Shown: piece by piece, positions 1 to 10,945 of the stretch
Position numbering within the stretch: position 1 is the stretch's first letter
Layout of the letters: each line of letters starts with the position of its first letter
Made by a program: the position numbers and the translations under genes
The notes under the pieces: model-generated
Seen by the model: only the letters and a program-made list of their open reading frames with translations
Told to the model about the DNA's origin: nothing
Database searches by the model: none
Origin: Heracleum sosnowskyi
Taxonomy: Eukaryota; Streptophyta; Magnoliopsida; Apiales; Apiaceae
Reading direction: 5' to 3'
Assembly: GCA_030848705.1 (NCBI GenBank)
Contig: JAUIZM010000016.1
Coordinates: 1,922,001-1,986,000, forward strand
Length of the DNA stretch: 64,000 nt

Positions 1-2
1 TC

Positions 3-2086
3 TTCTTTGATTGCATCACGAGAACGTTCGGGAAGAAATGCACAAACTGGGATGCTATTCCCACGGACAGTCTGCAAATCGGGTATTCTCTTTTATTCGA
101 TAATCATTTTGATTTTGCACGACTTGTCTTGAATAATTTAGGAGAGAAAATGACAGAGAATAGAGGAGTAGTATACTTTTCTAGATTTTGTCAGACTTTA
201 TTCTCTTACTGTGTTGAAGGGGTAGATGTTGTTAATGAAGATGTTTCTTGTTTTAAATTACACAAGAGAGTATTTTCTGATCTCATTAACAAAGATGTTA
301 AGAAAGGAATTGTTGGAGACCTTTTGTTACCTGCTTCTGTGCAACAGTTTGTGGATGCTCAAGTACATCCACAAACACAAGCTGAATCTCAACCAGAATC
401 TTTAAACACAGAGTTACCTCCATCAACTTCTGTTAAACCTGTAAGGGGAGGTAGGACCAAACATATTGGTACTAAACCTGCGAGGATACCATCTACTGAA
501 GCTGGGGTATCAAGACCTGAAGAGATGCCTCAGAAGACAAGGCTAAAGAAAAGAAGAGCCAATAGGGCAAAGTCTGTTGTTGAAGCCTCAGAGACTGAAA
601 CTGATGAAGAAACTCTTCATCAGAGAAAAAGAAGACTAGTGGCTGCACATCTTTTTGGTGCTATAAATGTCAATATGGACAGAGTTTCTGAGGAAACTGA
701 AGCTCCTGCATCAGAGAATGAGGAGATTGTGACTGAAACTGTTCCTCAAGATACTCCTGCAATTGTTGTTGAGGAGGAAATTCTAAATGCTAATGAGGAC
801 AGAGTGTTTGTAAACACTGAAGCTCCTGAAGTGTTTGTTCAGGAGGATGCTGCAAATACTGAAGCTGTCAATCTAGACAGGATAAATACTGATGCTAATC
901 TGATGGATTTGGATTTAGAAGCTCCTACATCAATGACTAATGATGTAGTTGAGGAAGCTGCTACTCATTTTGATAGCAGAGTTTTTGATTTTGAAGCACA
1001 CACCTCTATACATTCTGCTCACTATACAGAGGGTGTGGCAGCTGATCAAGTAACTGATCAGATAGAAGAATCTCTGGCCACTCACACTGAAATTATTTCT
1101 TGTGATCTTGACAAAGGTGAGGAGGTTAATCAGATGATAAAAGTCACAGAGCCAATTCTTGATGAAGCTGTGATGGAAAAGGAACAAGAGGCTGCTGATG
1201 AGCTAAACTCTGAGAATGTTATTCTTGAAGCTTTGCAACAATTTGTTGTTGAGATTGTTCAAAGGGAAGCAGAGGTTTTTGCTCAGGTTAACTCTGATAT
1301 TCCTGAAGCTGTAGTAGAGGAGAAAATTGATGAAGCTGCACAGTTTACTGCTGACAATATTCTTACTGAAAATGCAGCAGACAATACTGAAGATGCTGGA
1401 AATGATGCTGAGGGTTCTCATTCACACCCTAGTATTCAAGTTTCATTGGCTGATGATGTCAATAGTGATGAAGCAAGGGAAGTCAATAGACAGACAAATG
1501 AGCATTTTCAGAATATGTACTACAACAAATGGGCTGATGCAGATTGTGTATTCCCAGCACAAAGGGCTGCAGATTTTCTATCTGATTCTGTCAAGAAGAT
1601 CTCCAATACTGATGTACTTACAAGCTTACAGGCAACTGTTGTTCAAGTCAAATCTCTTAATAATAGATTTGATGAGAATCAACAAATGCTTACAAATCTA
1701 AGGAATGAAGCCAGTATGAAGGATCTTACTTTCAAGTCTGACAGAACTTATTATTATACTATGCTCAAGCAGCAAGCCAAGGATTCTGAGGAAATTAAGA
1801 AGAGGCTTGTAAAAGTTGAGGAGAATCAGGCTGAAATGTCTACTCAATTGAATTCTATTTCTAATGCTCTAGAATTGCTGACATCAGTATTACTTTCTGA
1901 TGATGTCAAAAAGGGGGAGAGTGTACCTAAAGACAAATGCAAAGACACTCAAGCTCTGAGACGGAAGAAAAATCTTGAAGCTGGAATCTACAAGAAACAG
2001 GAAATCAAGGCTCCTAGAAAGAAAGAAGTTGGTATTTCTATCAAAGAGAATACACAACAGAGTATACAATATACAAGGAGGGTAAA
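3..2086 (+). pseudogene. Copia-1 accessory (env-position) ORF, N-terminal and middle part, cut by Gypsy-1
   Basis: Open from the window edge through codon GTA/AA at the Gypsy-1 insertion point, about 694 codons. The first ~130 residues (FFDCITRTFGKK, SLQIGYSLLFDN, FSRFCQTLF) match the folded N-terminal domain of the Copia-3 accessory ORF (FFFDTISRCF, SLKIGYSLIHS, FLRFLQLIF). A long acidic low-complexity linker follows, with recurring TEAP and EEI/VVEE motifs. Near codons 500-640 there is a predicted coiled coil and the motif LLSDDVKKGES, matching LLSNPDVKKGEK in Copia-3. The function is unknown; position 3' of pol is where SIRE-type copia elements carry env-like ORFs. The downstream C-terminal part at 16392 is one base out of frame, so the gene is broken by a frameshift as well as the insertion. 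Confidence 0.75.
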
Positions 2087-5000
2087 TGTAAGACCCCAGA
2101 TTTTGGGTAGAATTAAAACTTTTATTGTATGATGATGTATATATATATATGTGGATGGTGGTAATGGTTTTTGGAGAATTAAGTATGAAATGAATATGGA
2201 TTTCAGTTTTCAAACATTTTGAGAATAATAAGAATGGACGGAACGCATAAATAAGAACAATCAATCTGGAAGATAAGAATACAATACTCCAAGGAAGAGA
2301 AGTATTTTTATGTCATCCAAATCAATATCTGGAATACATCCGACAACTCCGTAAACAAGATAGCGTATGCTCGAGAAAGCACTAGAACGTTTTCTAAGTG
2401 CAAAGAGTAAAGAGAAAATAGATCAGGAATATTGGAACGGATTTTGATCCAATGGATTATAGAAAAACCACTGATAAATAGTAACTTTTCATTTAAAAGT
2501 TTTTCAGACCACCCTATATGCGGGACGATATAATAAACTTTCAAAGTCGCATTAGTGATCTACGATGGAAATAAAGGAATGCAAAAGCTGTCAGAATCAG
2601 AAAAATAGCATTTTTCGTTTTCTCCGAAGTTTCACCAAAAACGGACTAAATAATTATTATTTGAGGGTATTTAAGGATTTAAATTATTAATTCCATGGAT
2701 ATGGATTTGATAAATGAATTAGAAGTATCGAGGACGATTTCGGTAAAATACCTCGATAGAACCCTCGAGAAACCCTGCGAATATTCGACGGAATTAAACG
2801 AACCAGAAAAGCTACTTTAGCAGAGCCAATGCATGCTTGCCAAGTGTCAAGAGGAGAGGGCATGAGGGGTGATGACTCACCACCTAATTAGATAAATATC
2901 TAAGGGATTAATTAAGGAAAGAAAAGAAGAAAAAGTAAAGCAAAAACCAAGAAACTCCATTTTCTCTCCATTCTGCCCAGCAGAACATACTCTCAGTAAA
3001 ACGGGCCTAGAGCCTTCATTACTCAAGGAAATTTCGTGTTCTTTATATGGTTAGAAAGCTGTTACGATGCTCTACAACTTTCCTTTAGAAGCCTAGATCA
3101 GAAAAGCTCGGTAAGGGCCTCGTTTTCCATGATCTTTCAGTCGGGTTCTAATAACTCCGAATTACTAACTTTGTTTTCTTCATTTCGTTTGATCATCCAA
3201 GCTTACCCAAGGCTATACAAGGATTATACAAGGTTTAGAAAGCTATTACATACATCAAGGAAGGTATAAAAACTCTAACCCCTCTTAGTCATGAAGTGTT
3301 TATGGTTTATAATGTTAGATCTAAGAGTATTGGTGCATATCTTGGTTATATGAGTCATGGATGATGAGAATCTTGAGGATATATGTTGGTGATGTGATTT
3401 TAAAGCTTGTACTTAGAGTATGTAACCCCATGTATGTTGTAGAGAGAAGTCTTGATGGTTTTGATGGTAGATATGATGTATAAGTGGAGTTCTTGAAGTT
3501 TTGGGTAAAGATGTGTGCTGAGTAAAAAGTCTGGGAGTATGTACTGTCTTGCAGTAGACTTTTGAACCCCTTTAACTTGTCTCCCGGGGGTCTCATACCC
3601 ATGGTTAGAAAGATAATTTCATGTAGTTTCCAGAAATATAAAGTTCATGACTAGGTGATGTGTAGATTTTGAGTTATGATCAGAAGAGTGAGGAGTGGTT
3701 CTGAAATCCGGACTGCACTGTATGGTCTGTTTGTGAACTGTCTTTGGACCCTCAAACTTTCTGCAAACATTGTGAAAAAAATGGAGAATAGCTAGGTCTT
3801 ACAGTAAGGAAGGCTATCCAAAAAGAATCTGATTAAAATTTGAATTTTTCAATTTTATAAAAATGTTAGAGCGAGGTGTGCGCAAGTGAAAAACCACTTA
3901 GGGGATTAGTTTAAAGTAGTTTTAAGAGTATTCACTTGAGTTTCGAGTTTGAGGAATAGATTTGAGTCGAATGGGTAACGTATGTGATAATGTGATAACA
4001 TGGTCATATGGGAGGATTAGTGGTCACAAGTGGAGTCGTTAAGTTGGTCTTACATCTTTTAAAACATTATGATTATATAGTCGCATTAGTGCGGTGTTTA
4101 AGTTTAAGAATAATGTTTTGCTTGAGTCCTAAGTATAAGCTATTGATGAAAGGTATTTTATTGTTGATAGATCACCGGACTACTGCAAGACACCACCCAC
4201 AGACTAAGAGATCAGGCAAGTTTTCAAACCTATACCTTTTTAAAACTGTTGTGGTGATAACTAAAGATTTTGAGATATATGCTATATGTGAATGATTTCT
4301 ATAATGCTAAGTCAAAGTATTGATACAAGTTGAACTTGTAAGCTATAGGATATAGTAGTATTTTGGAGCTGATGTGCTAAGCAAAACCCTCAGTAGGGGG
4401 TGTATACTTTGAAATTATACTTTGGACCGGGAATGGTATCAGTTGTTATCTAGAGATATATTATATATTCTCTATAATTATTATATATACTAGGAATGGT
4501 ATCAGTTGCTATCTAGGGTTATTTTATTGTGTTATTACAATTAATCTCGATAAGTGGTTTACAAATTAAAGATCATTTGGAGTTTAATCTATTAAGGGTA
4601 TATTTTTAAATATATGATGAATAGTTGTTATCTACCCCTTTTTGATAAGAAAGTACTTGAGAATTATTTCTAAATAAATATTCTTTATTAAATACAGTTT
4701 GCATTAATTATTTAAAGTCCTACTTCTTAAGGAAGTATTTTGTGAAAATTATTTTAAACCCTAGATAGCTAATAAAGTGTATTTCAGTCAACTTTTAAAT
4801 ATAATTAGAGAAGGTTCCCAAAACTATTTCCCGTTTAAGTCTATATTCAGAAAGACTTAAATGCTCGCTCAAATTTCAAAGATACATGGAACCTTTCTCA
4901 AGAGTTATGCTTGTTTCAAGTGGACTGCCCGGTCCTAAATCTTTTTAAATCAATGAAATTATCAGTGTGATATACTACCATCAAAAATGATTTTGATTAC

Positions 5001-5299
5001 TCTCTCAAGATTCGAGGAGTAAAAGCAGTGAAATCAGTTGTATCCATGAACAAGCATCAGCTTGGGAAATATGAGTGAATTTTCCTTTCCAACCAGATAT
5101 GACTACTTTATGGAGTCGTATACTTGGGAAAAAGGGAAAGGAACTTTATGTTTCAAGGTTATAGATTTTCTCGAACTCGGAGAATGTGTAAGGGACTAAG
5201 TGGCGACCTGTCCCCTAAGGGAATTACACGTAGACCGGCAGTCTATGAACGGGTCTGTTCTTCCCTTAGATTATCAGATAGTGCCCGACCGTAGGATAA

Positions 5300-5475
5300 G
5301 AGAAGAGCATCAGAGGCCCCTAAGTGAATGGGTACCCCTAAGTGAATGGGTATGCTGTTCCCCCTACAACCAATTGGCGGGGAGGTGAGAGAAGAGTATC
5401 GGAGACCCCTAAGTGAATGGGTACCCCTAAGTGAATGGGTATGCTCTTCCCCCTACAACCAATTGGCAGGGAGGT
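5300..5475 (+). repeat. Tandem duplication (about 89 bp, two copies) in Gypsy-1 LTR
   Basis: Two copies of a block running from GAGAAGAG to GGGGAGGT. Inside each block the 17-18 bp string CCCCTAAGTGAATGGGTA occurs twice, giving four copies. The same structure is present in the 3' LTR near 15379-15554, so it predates insertion. Gypsy-3 LTRs lack this exact block but have their own repeats at the equivalent place. Confidence 0.85.
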
Positions 5476-5819
5476 AGGTCAGTTAGCGTCTGCCCTATTT
5501 TCCTTTCTACGTAGAAAAACAGCAGTGGGGATTGCCTTACGACTGATCATCGTAGAGGTATCCTTGTCGCCCGGAATCTCCATCTACAGTTCAGTTTCAT
5601 GAAAGTTTTCAGAAAAGAAAGTTTATTCCAGCTATTCAGTTTTATGAAAGTTTTCAGAAAGGTTACTCAAGAGTAATCCAGTATATTCCAGTATATGAGT
5701 TTATCTACAGGATGTATGTGATCAGATGGGTTCAGAAAATGAATTGGAAATAAATTTAAATTGTTTTATTCCCAGATTATAAATGAAGTAAATGTCTCCC
5801 ATGAAAGTTGGTACTTGAT

Positions 5820-5830
5820 TATATATATAT
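5820..5830 (+). promoter_or_regulatory. Likely TATA box of Gypsy-1 5' LTR
   Basis: TATATATATAT run about 90 bp upstream of the conserved short ORF and about 480 bp before the LTR end. Gypsy-3 has the same run at the equivalent place (40851-40860). It would place transcription start near 5850; this is inferred from motif and position. Confidence 0.55.
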
Positions 5831-5915
5831 TGTTTATCAGTTCAGCATTATTTTGGTGGGCCTTGTTGCTCACCCTTGCTTGTTTTTATATATATCACCA
5901 CAACAGATAAACCAG

Positions 5916-6023
5916 ATGTTTCGCACCACCAGCCGCAAGAGGGTTTTGGAGCCCAGAGGACTCTCCCCTGATATTACAGCCGCCATAGCTGAGGTAGAAC
6001 CTACTAGCGATATAGACTGGTAG
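5916..6023 (+). CDS. Short LTR-encoded ORF (35 aa), possible first exon of the pre-gag protein
   Basis: ATG to TAG reading MFRTTSRKRVLEPRGLSPDI... and ending in TSDIDW. Gypsy-3 encodes a clearly related 37-residue peptide (PRGLSPD, AIAEVE, TSDIDW shared) at 40765-40652, and the 3' LTR repeats the copy near 15995-16102. It is the first ATG-initiated frame after the LTR TATA run. The codon GAG at 5991-5993 is followed by GTAGAA, a plausible splice donor. Joining there to TAG|GCG at 6461-6464 keeps frame with the next ORF and removes the PBS. Translation as a 35-residue peptide or as exon 1 are both possible; the splice is inference. Confidence 0.45.
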   Translation: MFRTTSRKRVLEPRGLSPDITAAIAEVEPTSDIDW

Positions 6024-6311
6024 TTCAGATTCAGCATTTAATTATATGTATGACATAACGTAAGAAGTGGCAGCAAACTTAAACTTGTAAATTATATTTG
6101 GGCTTGTAATCACTTATGATATGTGTATGGACCCTGTTAGCAGTACTTATTTCAAGTTCATCTCTGGGACTATAACTTGTGTGTGTGTGTGAGATAGATG
6201 GTGGGGTCATAGCATGTTGTTTATTTGTATTGATTCAAGTCAAGCATGATGTATGGAATGATGACCGTAACGACCAGATCTCCGACCCCGGGTCTGGGGC
6301 TGTTACAGAGA

Positions 6312-6323
6312 TGGTATCAGAGC
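6312..6323 (+). other. Gypsy-1 primer-binding site (initiator tRNA-Met type)
   Basis: TGGTATCAGAGC, complementary to the 3' end of plant initiator tRNA-Met, starting five bases after the 5' LTR terminus. Confidence 0.9.
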
Positions 6324-6463
6324 TAAGAGTTAGACCTCCCAGAGATGATGAGACGTTATAATTATAAACTCACTAAGATAATAAGAACCCTTGCCAGGTT
6401 CACCTAAAACCCTTATGGGAACTCTTAAATACCATGATAGTAATATAGTTCGTTATTGTGTAG

Positions 6464-7189
6464 GCGGGCGTTATCCCAGACCTAGAGAGGTTTGAGCGGC
6501 AGCATGATGAGGAGATACTCCGAGCCTCAGACCCACACTATGAGAAATCAGGAGATGAGCACCAGGAGGAGGATCCGGAGGAGGACCCGGAGGAGGATCC
6601 AGAGTTAGAGTGGGGTCCGACCCCTGAGTTCGACGAGGAGATTCCTGTTGTTGAGGCAGATTCAGAGGAGGAGACGGGGGGTGGGGCTCAGGCTGAGGAG
6701 CAGGGTGAGGATGATTCGGGGAGTCCAGTTTCTGTCTTACCTCCATTTCCCCCTAGTCCCCCACCTCTCCAGCTGAGTCCTTCTGAGGATCATGAGGAGC
6801 AGACCCCAGAGCCCACTCCGGCAGAGGTTGTTCCGCCAGCAGACCCAGTCACTCCACCCCCTGTTCCCCTAGTTGGTGTACCAGTTTCTGTGCATGGATG
6901 GATGGTGAATAGGATGATGACAGACTTGACCGTAGCAGAGGCCAGGTTGGCAGAGTCTCGGCTACAGCTTGCCGCAGAGAGGACTGAGAGGCGTAGGCTC
7001 CAGCGTGTCAGGAGGACCCTTCGCCCTCGGGCTTTTAGGAGGGAAGTGACCCATATTGAGTGCCGGGCACGAGTGAGGATTAGGACCTTGCAGACAGATG
7101 AGGGTGGCAGAGTGTCCCGGCATGATGCTGAGGAGATCTTCCGTCTCGCGATGATCAGGGTGAGGGCCTTGACCCGCGCTCGTGGCTGA
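6464..7189 (+). CDS. Conserved pre-gag accessory ORF of Gypsy-1 (about 241 codons, no upstream ATG)
   Basis: An open frame begins right after an in-frame TAG (6461-6463) and runs 241 codons to TGA. The first half is very acidic and proline-rich (repeated EEDPEEDPE, then PPSPPP). The second half is basic and likely helical (LAESRLQLAAERTERRRLQRVRRTLRP), ending RALTRARG. The first in-frame ATG is near 6902, too late to include the conserved half. Gypsy-3 has the same frame (231 codons, 40213-39518). The two differ in length by 30 bases, a multiple of three, with both frames kept open, which suggests coding. The TAG at the start fits a 3' splice site (TTGTGTAG|G), so this may be a second exon. 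Function unknown; it matches no gag or pol domain. Confidence 0.55.
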   Translation, partial: AGVIPDLERFERQHDEEILRASDPHYEKSGDEHQEEDPEEDPEEDPELEWGPTPEFDEEIPVVEADSEEETGGGAQAEEQGEDDSGSPVSVLPPFPPSPPPLQLSPSEDHEEQTPEPTPAEVVPPADPVTPPPVPLVGVPVSVHGWMVNRMMTDLTVAEARLAESRLQLAAERTERRRLQRVRRTLRPRAFRREVTHIECRARVRIRTLQTDEGGRVSRHDAEEIFRLAMIRVRALTRARG

Positions 7190-7607
7190 TTCCAGATTCA
7201 GTGATATGGTAGTCTAACCTACTAGTCTTGCCCGGCCATGGTAGGGTTCCGACTTTTGGAGGGTTTGTTTTATTGTATATAGTTCCCATAGGCAGACTAG
7301 ATGGATAGACTTTGTATTTCACTTTTATGCTAGTTGTTGTTATCAGGCAGTTGTACTCTAAAACTATGACGTTGGTTCAGATGTTGTGTTTTGGCAGCCT
7401 TATGTATATATGGGTTTTCGTTTCAGTTGCACCAGTTTTAGTGACATGGTCACCAGTGTGGATGATTTTATCTGTGCGTATTTTCGATTAAATTGCCATA
7501 TATATAGAACTGGGGATCCTAAATCCCAAATATATTATCATGGTGTAAGGAGAAATCCTACAAAGCAGGTGTGTAAATTTAATGTGATTTTCTGAAATTT
7601 CAGTAAG
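7190..7607 (+). other. Gypsy-1 leader between pre-gag ORF and gag
   Basis: About 418 bp without a supported gene. Conserved with the matching stretch of Gypsy-3 (39096-39517). Probably untranslated leader with packaging signals, but nothing specific is recognisable. Confidence 0.5.
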
Positions 7608-9439
7608 ATGCCTCCGCGGAGAATTGCGACCAGGGCTAATCCCCGTGAGTCTACCGACCAAGAGAGTCACAATCAACATGGTGAAAACCCTGAGTATGAT
7701 GAAGAAAATGACGAAGACTATAATGAGCAGGAAGACTCCCAGTATGGGGAAAGAGATGAAACCTTCTACACCGCGGAGTTTGAGGATGAGATGAAAGAGA
7801 AGAAACTGAGGTTGAGCAAGAGAGGGAAGATCGGAATAGAGACCCTATGGGTCAATTCATGGATTTACTTAGACAAAATTTGGTTCGACAACCCCAACCA
7901 CCTCAAGGGGACAACAGTAATGTGGCCAACTCTTTTAGGGCCTTTAAATCATTGAAGCCTCCTGAGTTCACCGGATCAGCCGACCCAGTAGAGGCGATGG
8001 CATGGATTAAGGAGATGGAAAAGTCATTTGAGATTCTGAGTATTGAGGAGGCACAAAAGACTGTTTTTGCATCATATATGTTAAAGGGAGAGGCCAACTA
8101 CTGGTGGGAGGCCAAGAGAAATATGGAAACAGGTGCTGTGATAGCTTGGGAAAGGTTTAAGCAGTTATTTCTGGAAAAGTATTTCCCGAGGTTTATGAAA
8201 ACTCAGATGGAGCTCAAGTTCTTGGAGCTAAAACAAAATAATCTATCAGTGGCGGAGTATGAAGCGAAGTTTACCGAACTGTCAAGGTTCGTGCCCGAGT
8301 TCGTGGACACGGATGAGAAGAAAGCTAGTAGGTTTCAGCAAGGGCTGAGACCAGGGATCCAGAATCGAGTGGCTATTTTGGAGATCTCGGATTATGCCAC
8401 CCTAGTACAGAAAGCCTCAATCGCCGAAGCAGGCATTGATCAATTCCAGAAAGATAAGGGAGGAAGAAAAAGGAAGCATGTGAGTATGGGAGGAGGTTCG
8501 GAAGGAGGCAACCCTTCAAACAAGTTCAATCGCAGAGCGGTTTCCCTACCTGGTAGGAATGAAGGTTCCAGGCCAACCAGGAGCATCAGTGTAAACCGGG
8601 GTAATAAGCAGTCGGGAACACCCCAGTCCCAATCGTTTCGACCTTCATTTCCGGTATGTGCCACCTGTGGGAAGAGACATCTAGGTGTATGCAAATTAGG
8701 GACGATAACTTGCTATAAGTGTGGACGACCAGGCCATTATGCTAGTTCTTGTACCAAGGATTCCCTTAGTGACAGCAAGGGTCTTACTTGTTATAATTGT
8801 GGTCAGCAGGGACATATATCAAGAAATTGCCCAAAGAGTAAACCAGCAACTTCGGGAGCCAGCAAGGCTGCCTCCAACAAACCACCAACAGCCAGGACTT
8901 TTAACATGACAGTGCAGGATGCGGTGAGGGATACCGATGTGATAGCAGGTACTTTTTCCCTCAACTCAGTGGATGCAAATGTTTTATTTGATTCTGGAGC
9001 GACTAGATCTTTTATATCAAAGGACTTTGCTAATAAATTAAGACTTAAGGCTCAACTCCTGAAAGATTCCTTGCAAGTAGAAATAGCCAATCATGAGATA
9101 GTCCTAGTTAATCAGATTCACCCCGAATTTGAGTTAAAAATAGGAGATCAACCTTTTTCTGTTGATTTGATTCCTTTCAAGTTAGGGGAGTTTGATGTTA
9201 TTTTAGGAATGGATTGGTTGTCCCGTAATAATGCTCAGATAGACTGCAAAGGGAAGAAAATTAGACTGAGTACCCAAGGAAAGAAAGATATAGTGATTAA
9301 AGGGATAAGACAGACACAAAGATTCTTAACTATGGCCCAAACCAAGAGATTGTTGCGAAAGGGAAACGAATCTTATTTAGCTTACGTTGTGGACACCCAA
9401 AAAGGAGGTGCCCAATTCGCGAGATATTCCAGTAGTTAA
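7608..9439 (+). pseudogene. gag: Gypsy-1 gag and aspartic protease, frameshifted
   Basis: Starts MPPRRIATRANP, as in Gypsy-3. About codon 62 (near 7790) a small insertion relative to Gypsy-3 shifts the frame, and the rest of Gag continues in the frame that opens at MGQFMDLLRQN (7847). Visible parts: retrotransposon Gag core (SLKPPEFTGSADPVEAMAWIKEME region), two CX2CX4HX4C zinc knuckles ([14 protein letters not shown] and [14 protein letters not shown]) and the protease motif LFDSGATRSF. An extra A in the run near 9401 shifts the frame again just after the protease, so RT could not be translated. Apart from these two shifts the region is well preserved, in contrast to what follows. Confidence 0.85.
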
Positions 9440-10945
9440 TGAATTCAAGGATGTGTTTCCCCAAGACCTTCCAGGATTACCACCTGACATGAGGAATTGT
9501 CATTGCTATGGGCGACAACGGTATCGAAGTCTTCTTATGGAACATAACGTTTACTTGGGATGTTTGCGCTTAGTCGAATAGAATTCCCTGCGATTGCAAA
9601 GGTCGATGGTTGAATCCTTAGTGACTATTATGAGTCGGCAATAACGTAAGTATCGAGCACCTTAGGGTGTGCATGAAGAAGAAAAGCTTTGGAATTGAAC
9701 GATTATCCATTAGAGGAGCCGACATAAAAGGCATCCGTAGAGACCTTGGTAGTACCCTCCCCCTTTGCAAATTATGTGGGATATTTCCCCAATCTATGAT
9801 CTGTCTTGATTTCTTTCCAAGAAAGAATTCTGATAAAGGGTATATTCCCTCTTCGAAGTTGTTTTATAACTCTTGTGTTAAATCATATTTAATTTCAATT
9901 GTGCCAGAGGCTATCACAATGCCTACTTTCAGGCTTTCGAAGCCCTGTCAAATGATGTATTTAAGCTTTCACTTTTCTTCAAATAATGAATGACCCTATG
10001 GTAATACCTCACCACTTGTTTGTTAAGTACCAGTATCTTTTGGTTATTCTTTTCTTTGCGATTCTTTGGAAACCGCACCTTTGGAATCTGTTCAATTTTA
10101 ATCCAAGGTGTTCCTTTGAGAAATATTAAAGACGATAATCATTAAATTGATATCGAATTGCTGTCATACTTTTCAACTTCCACTGAGACGAACAACCCTA
10201 TACTTATAGGGGCTACAAGGACTATCTGTCTGTGTGATAGAAGTCGGATGGGACGCCATCACTTGTAAGTTGTGAAATACAAGAAGGCTAATTACCTTTA
10301 GTATGTCTCAATCGAGGCACACAACATTAAGTTCTTATGATCATGTTGATCTCTCGGTAAATTCTTTTGCCTCCTATGAGGTTATCCTAAAACTTATAAC
10401 CAGTGTGTGACGTTTTCCTTGATATGGGAGCTGTCTTTTCAAGGCCCCATAATTTTTGTTATCCTCATTGAATTCTAAGGGGAGGCCACCCAGGTCAAAT
10501 AAGTCAAAATTCGCTGATAGGAATTAGATTCGCAACGAAATTGCTTATGACAGGAGCGGATCCCTAAGACGAATAGACTGTTAGTGACATATCAACGAAA
10601 TTGGTTATTCTCCCAAGGATATTATGATAATGAAAAGCGTGTCAATCGATATATGTGAAAGGAATAGCGATGTGCCGTGAACTCCAGTGACAACGGTGTT
10701 AGATGGATGCCCTATAATGAAATTGAGATTTTGGAGGAGTTGTTTACGATTGGACACTACCTCTGGGTTAGCAAGATAATTACTGACGTTGGAGTCAGAG
10801 GGAGCTGGTATTGTGACTTGGGAGATGTGCAGCGTGTGTTGTTATAAAGGAATAATTTTCAGAAATATATGAAGACCCGGATGAAAATAAAAGTCAAAGA
10901 GTTAAAACAAGAAACCATAAACTGTGACCGAGTATTCAGAGTATA
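9440..10945 (+). other. Scrambled Gypsy-1 interior with a second, diverged gag fragment
   Basis: About 45 bases after the end of the protease frame, homology to pol stops (around 9487, after [11 protein letters not shown]). The next ~1.2 kb is AT-rich with no recognisable domain. Around 10780-10910 a diverged piece of gag reappears (a degenerate equivalent of the AVIAWERFKQLF..MKTQMELKFLELKQ region), directly before an RT fragment. The N-terminal part of RT is missing. Short ORFs here (for example 9667-9993) have no recognisable domain and are probably fortuitous. Confidence 0.6.

Larger units (their letters stand above)
2087..6307 (+). repeat. Gypsy-1 5' LTR (4,221 bp)
   Basis: Starts TGTAAGACCCC and ends GGGGCTGTTACA, four bases before the PBS. 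Nearly identical to 12164-16386. Apart from the promoter, a tandem block near 5300 and a short ORF at 5916, the 4.2 kb has no coding sequence I can support; ORFs inside it are also present in the other LTR and look fortuitous. Confidence 0.95.

Noticed and set aside
4008..4295. ORFs repeated in both Gypsy-1 LTRs (also 2308-2544, 3321-3602, 5200-5388)
   Set aside because: They are duplicated only because the LTR is; no homologue is kept open in Gypsy-3 LTRs, unlike the 5916 ORF.
5994..6023. An alternative splice donor at the end of the short ORF (ACTG|GTAGTT)
   Set aside because: Joining it to TAG|GCG gives an immediate stop (CAG ACC TAG), whereas the GAG|GTAGAA donor keeps frame in both elements.
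6471..6746. Antisense proline-rich ORF in Gypsy-1
   Set aside because: Shadow of the acidic frame on the plus strand; the plus frame is the one conserved in Gypsy-3.
9667..9993. 108-codon ORF inside the scrambled Gypsy-1 interior
   Set aside because: No recognisable domain, no match in Gypsy-3, and compositionally like the surrounding non-coding DNA.
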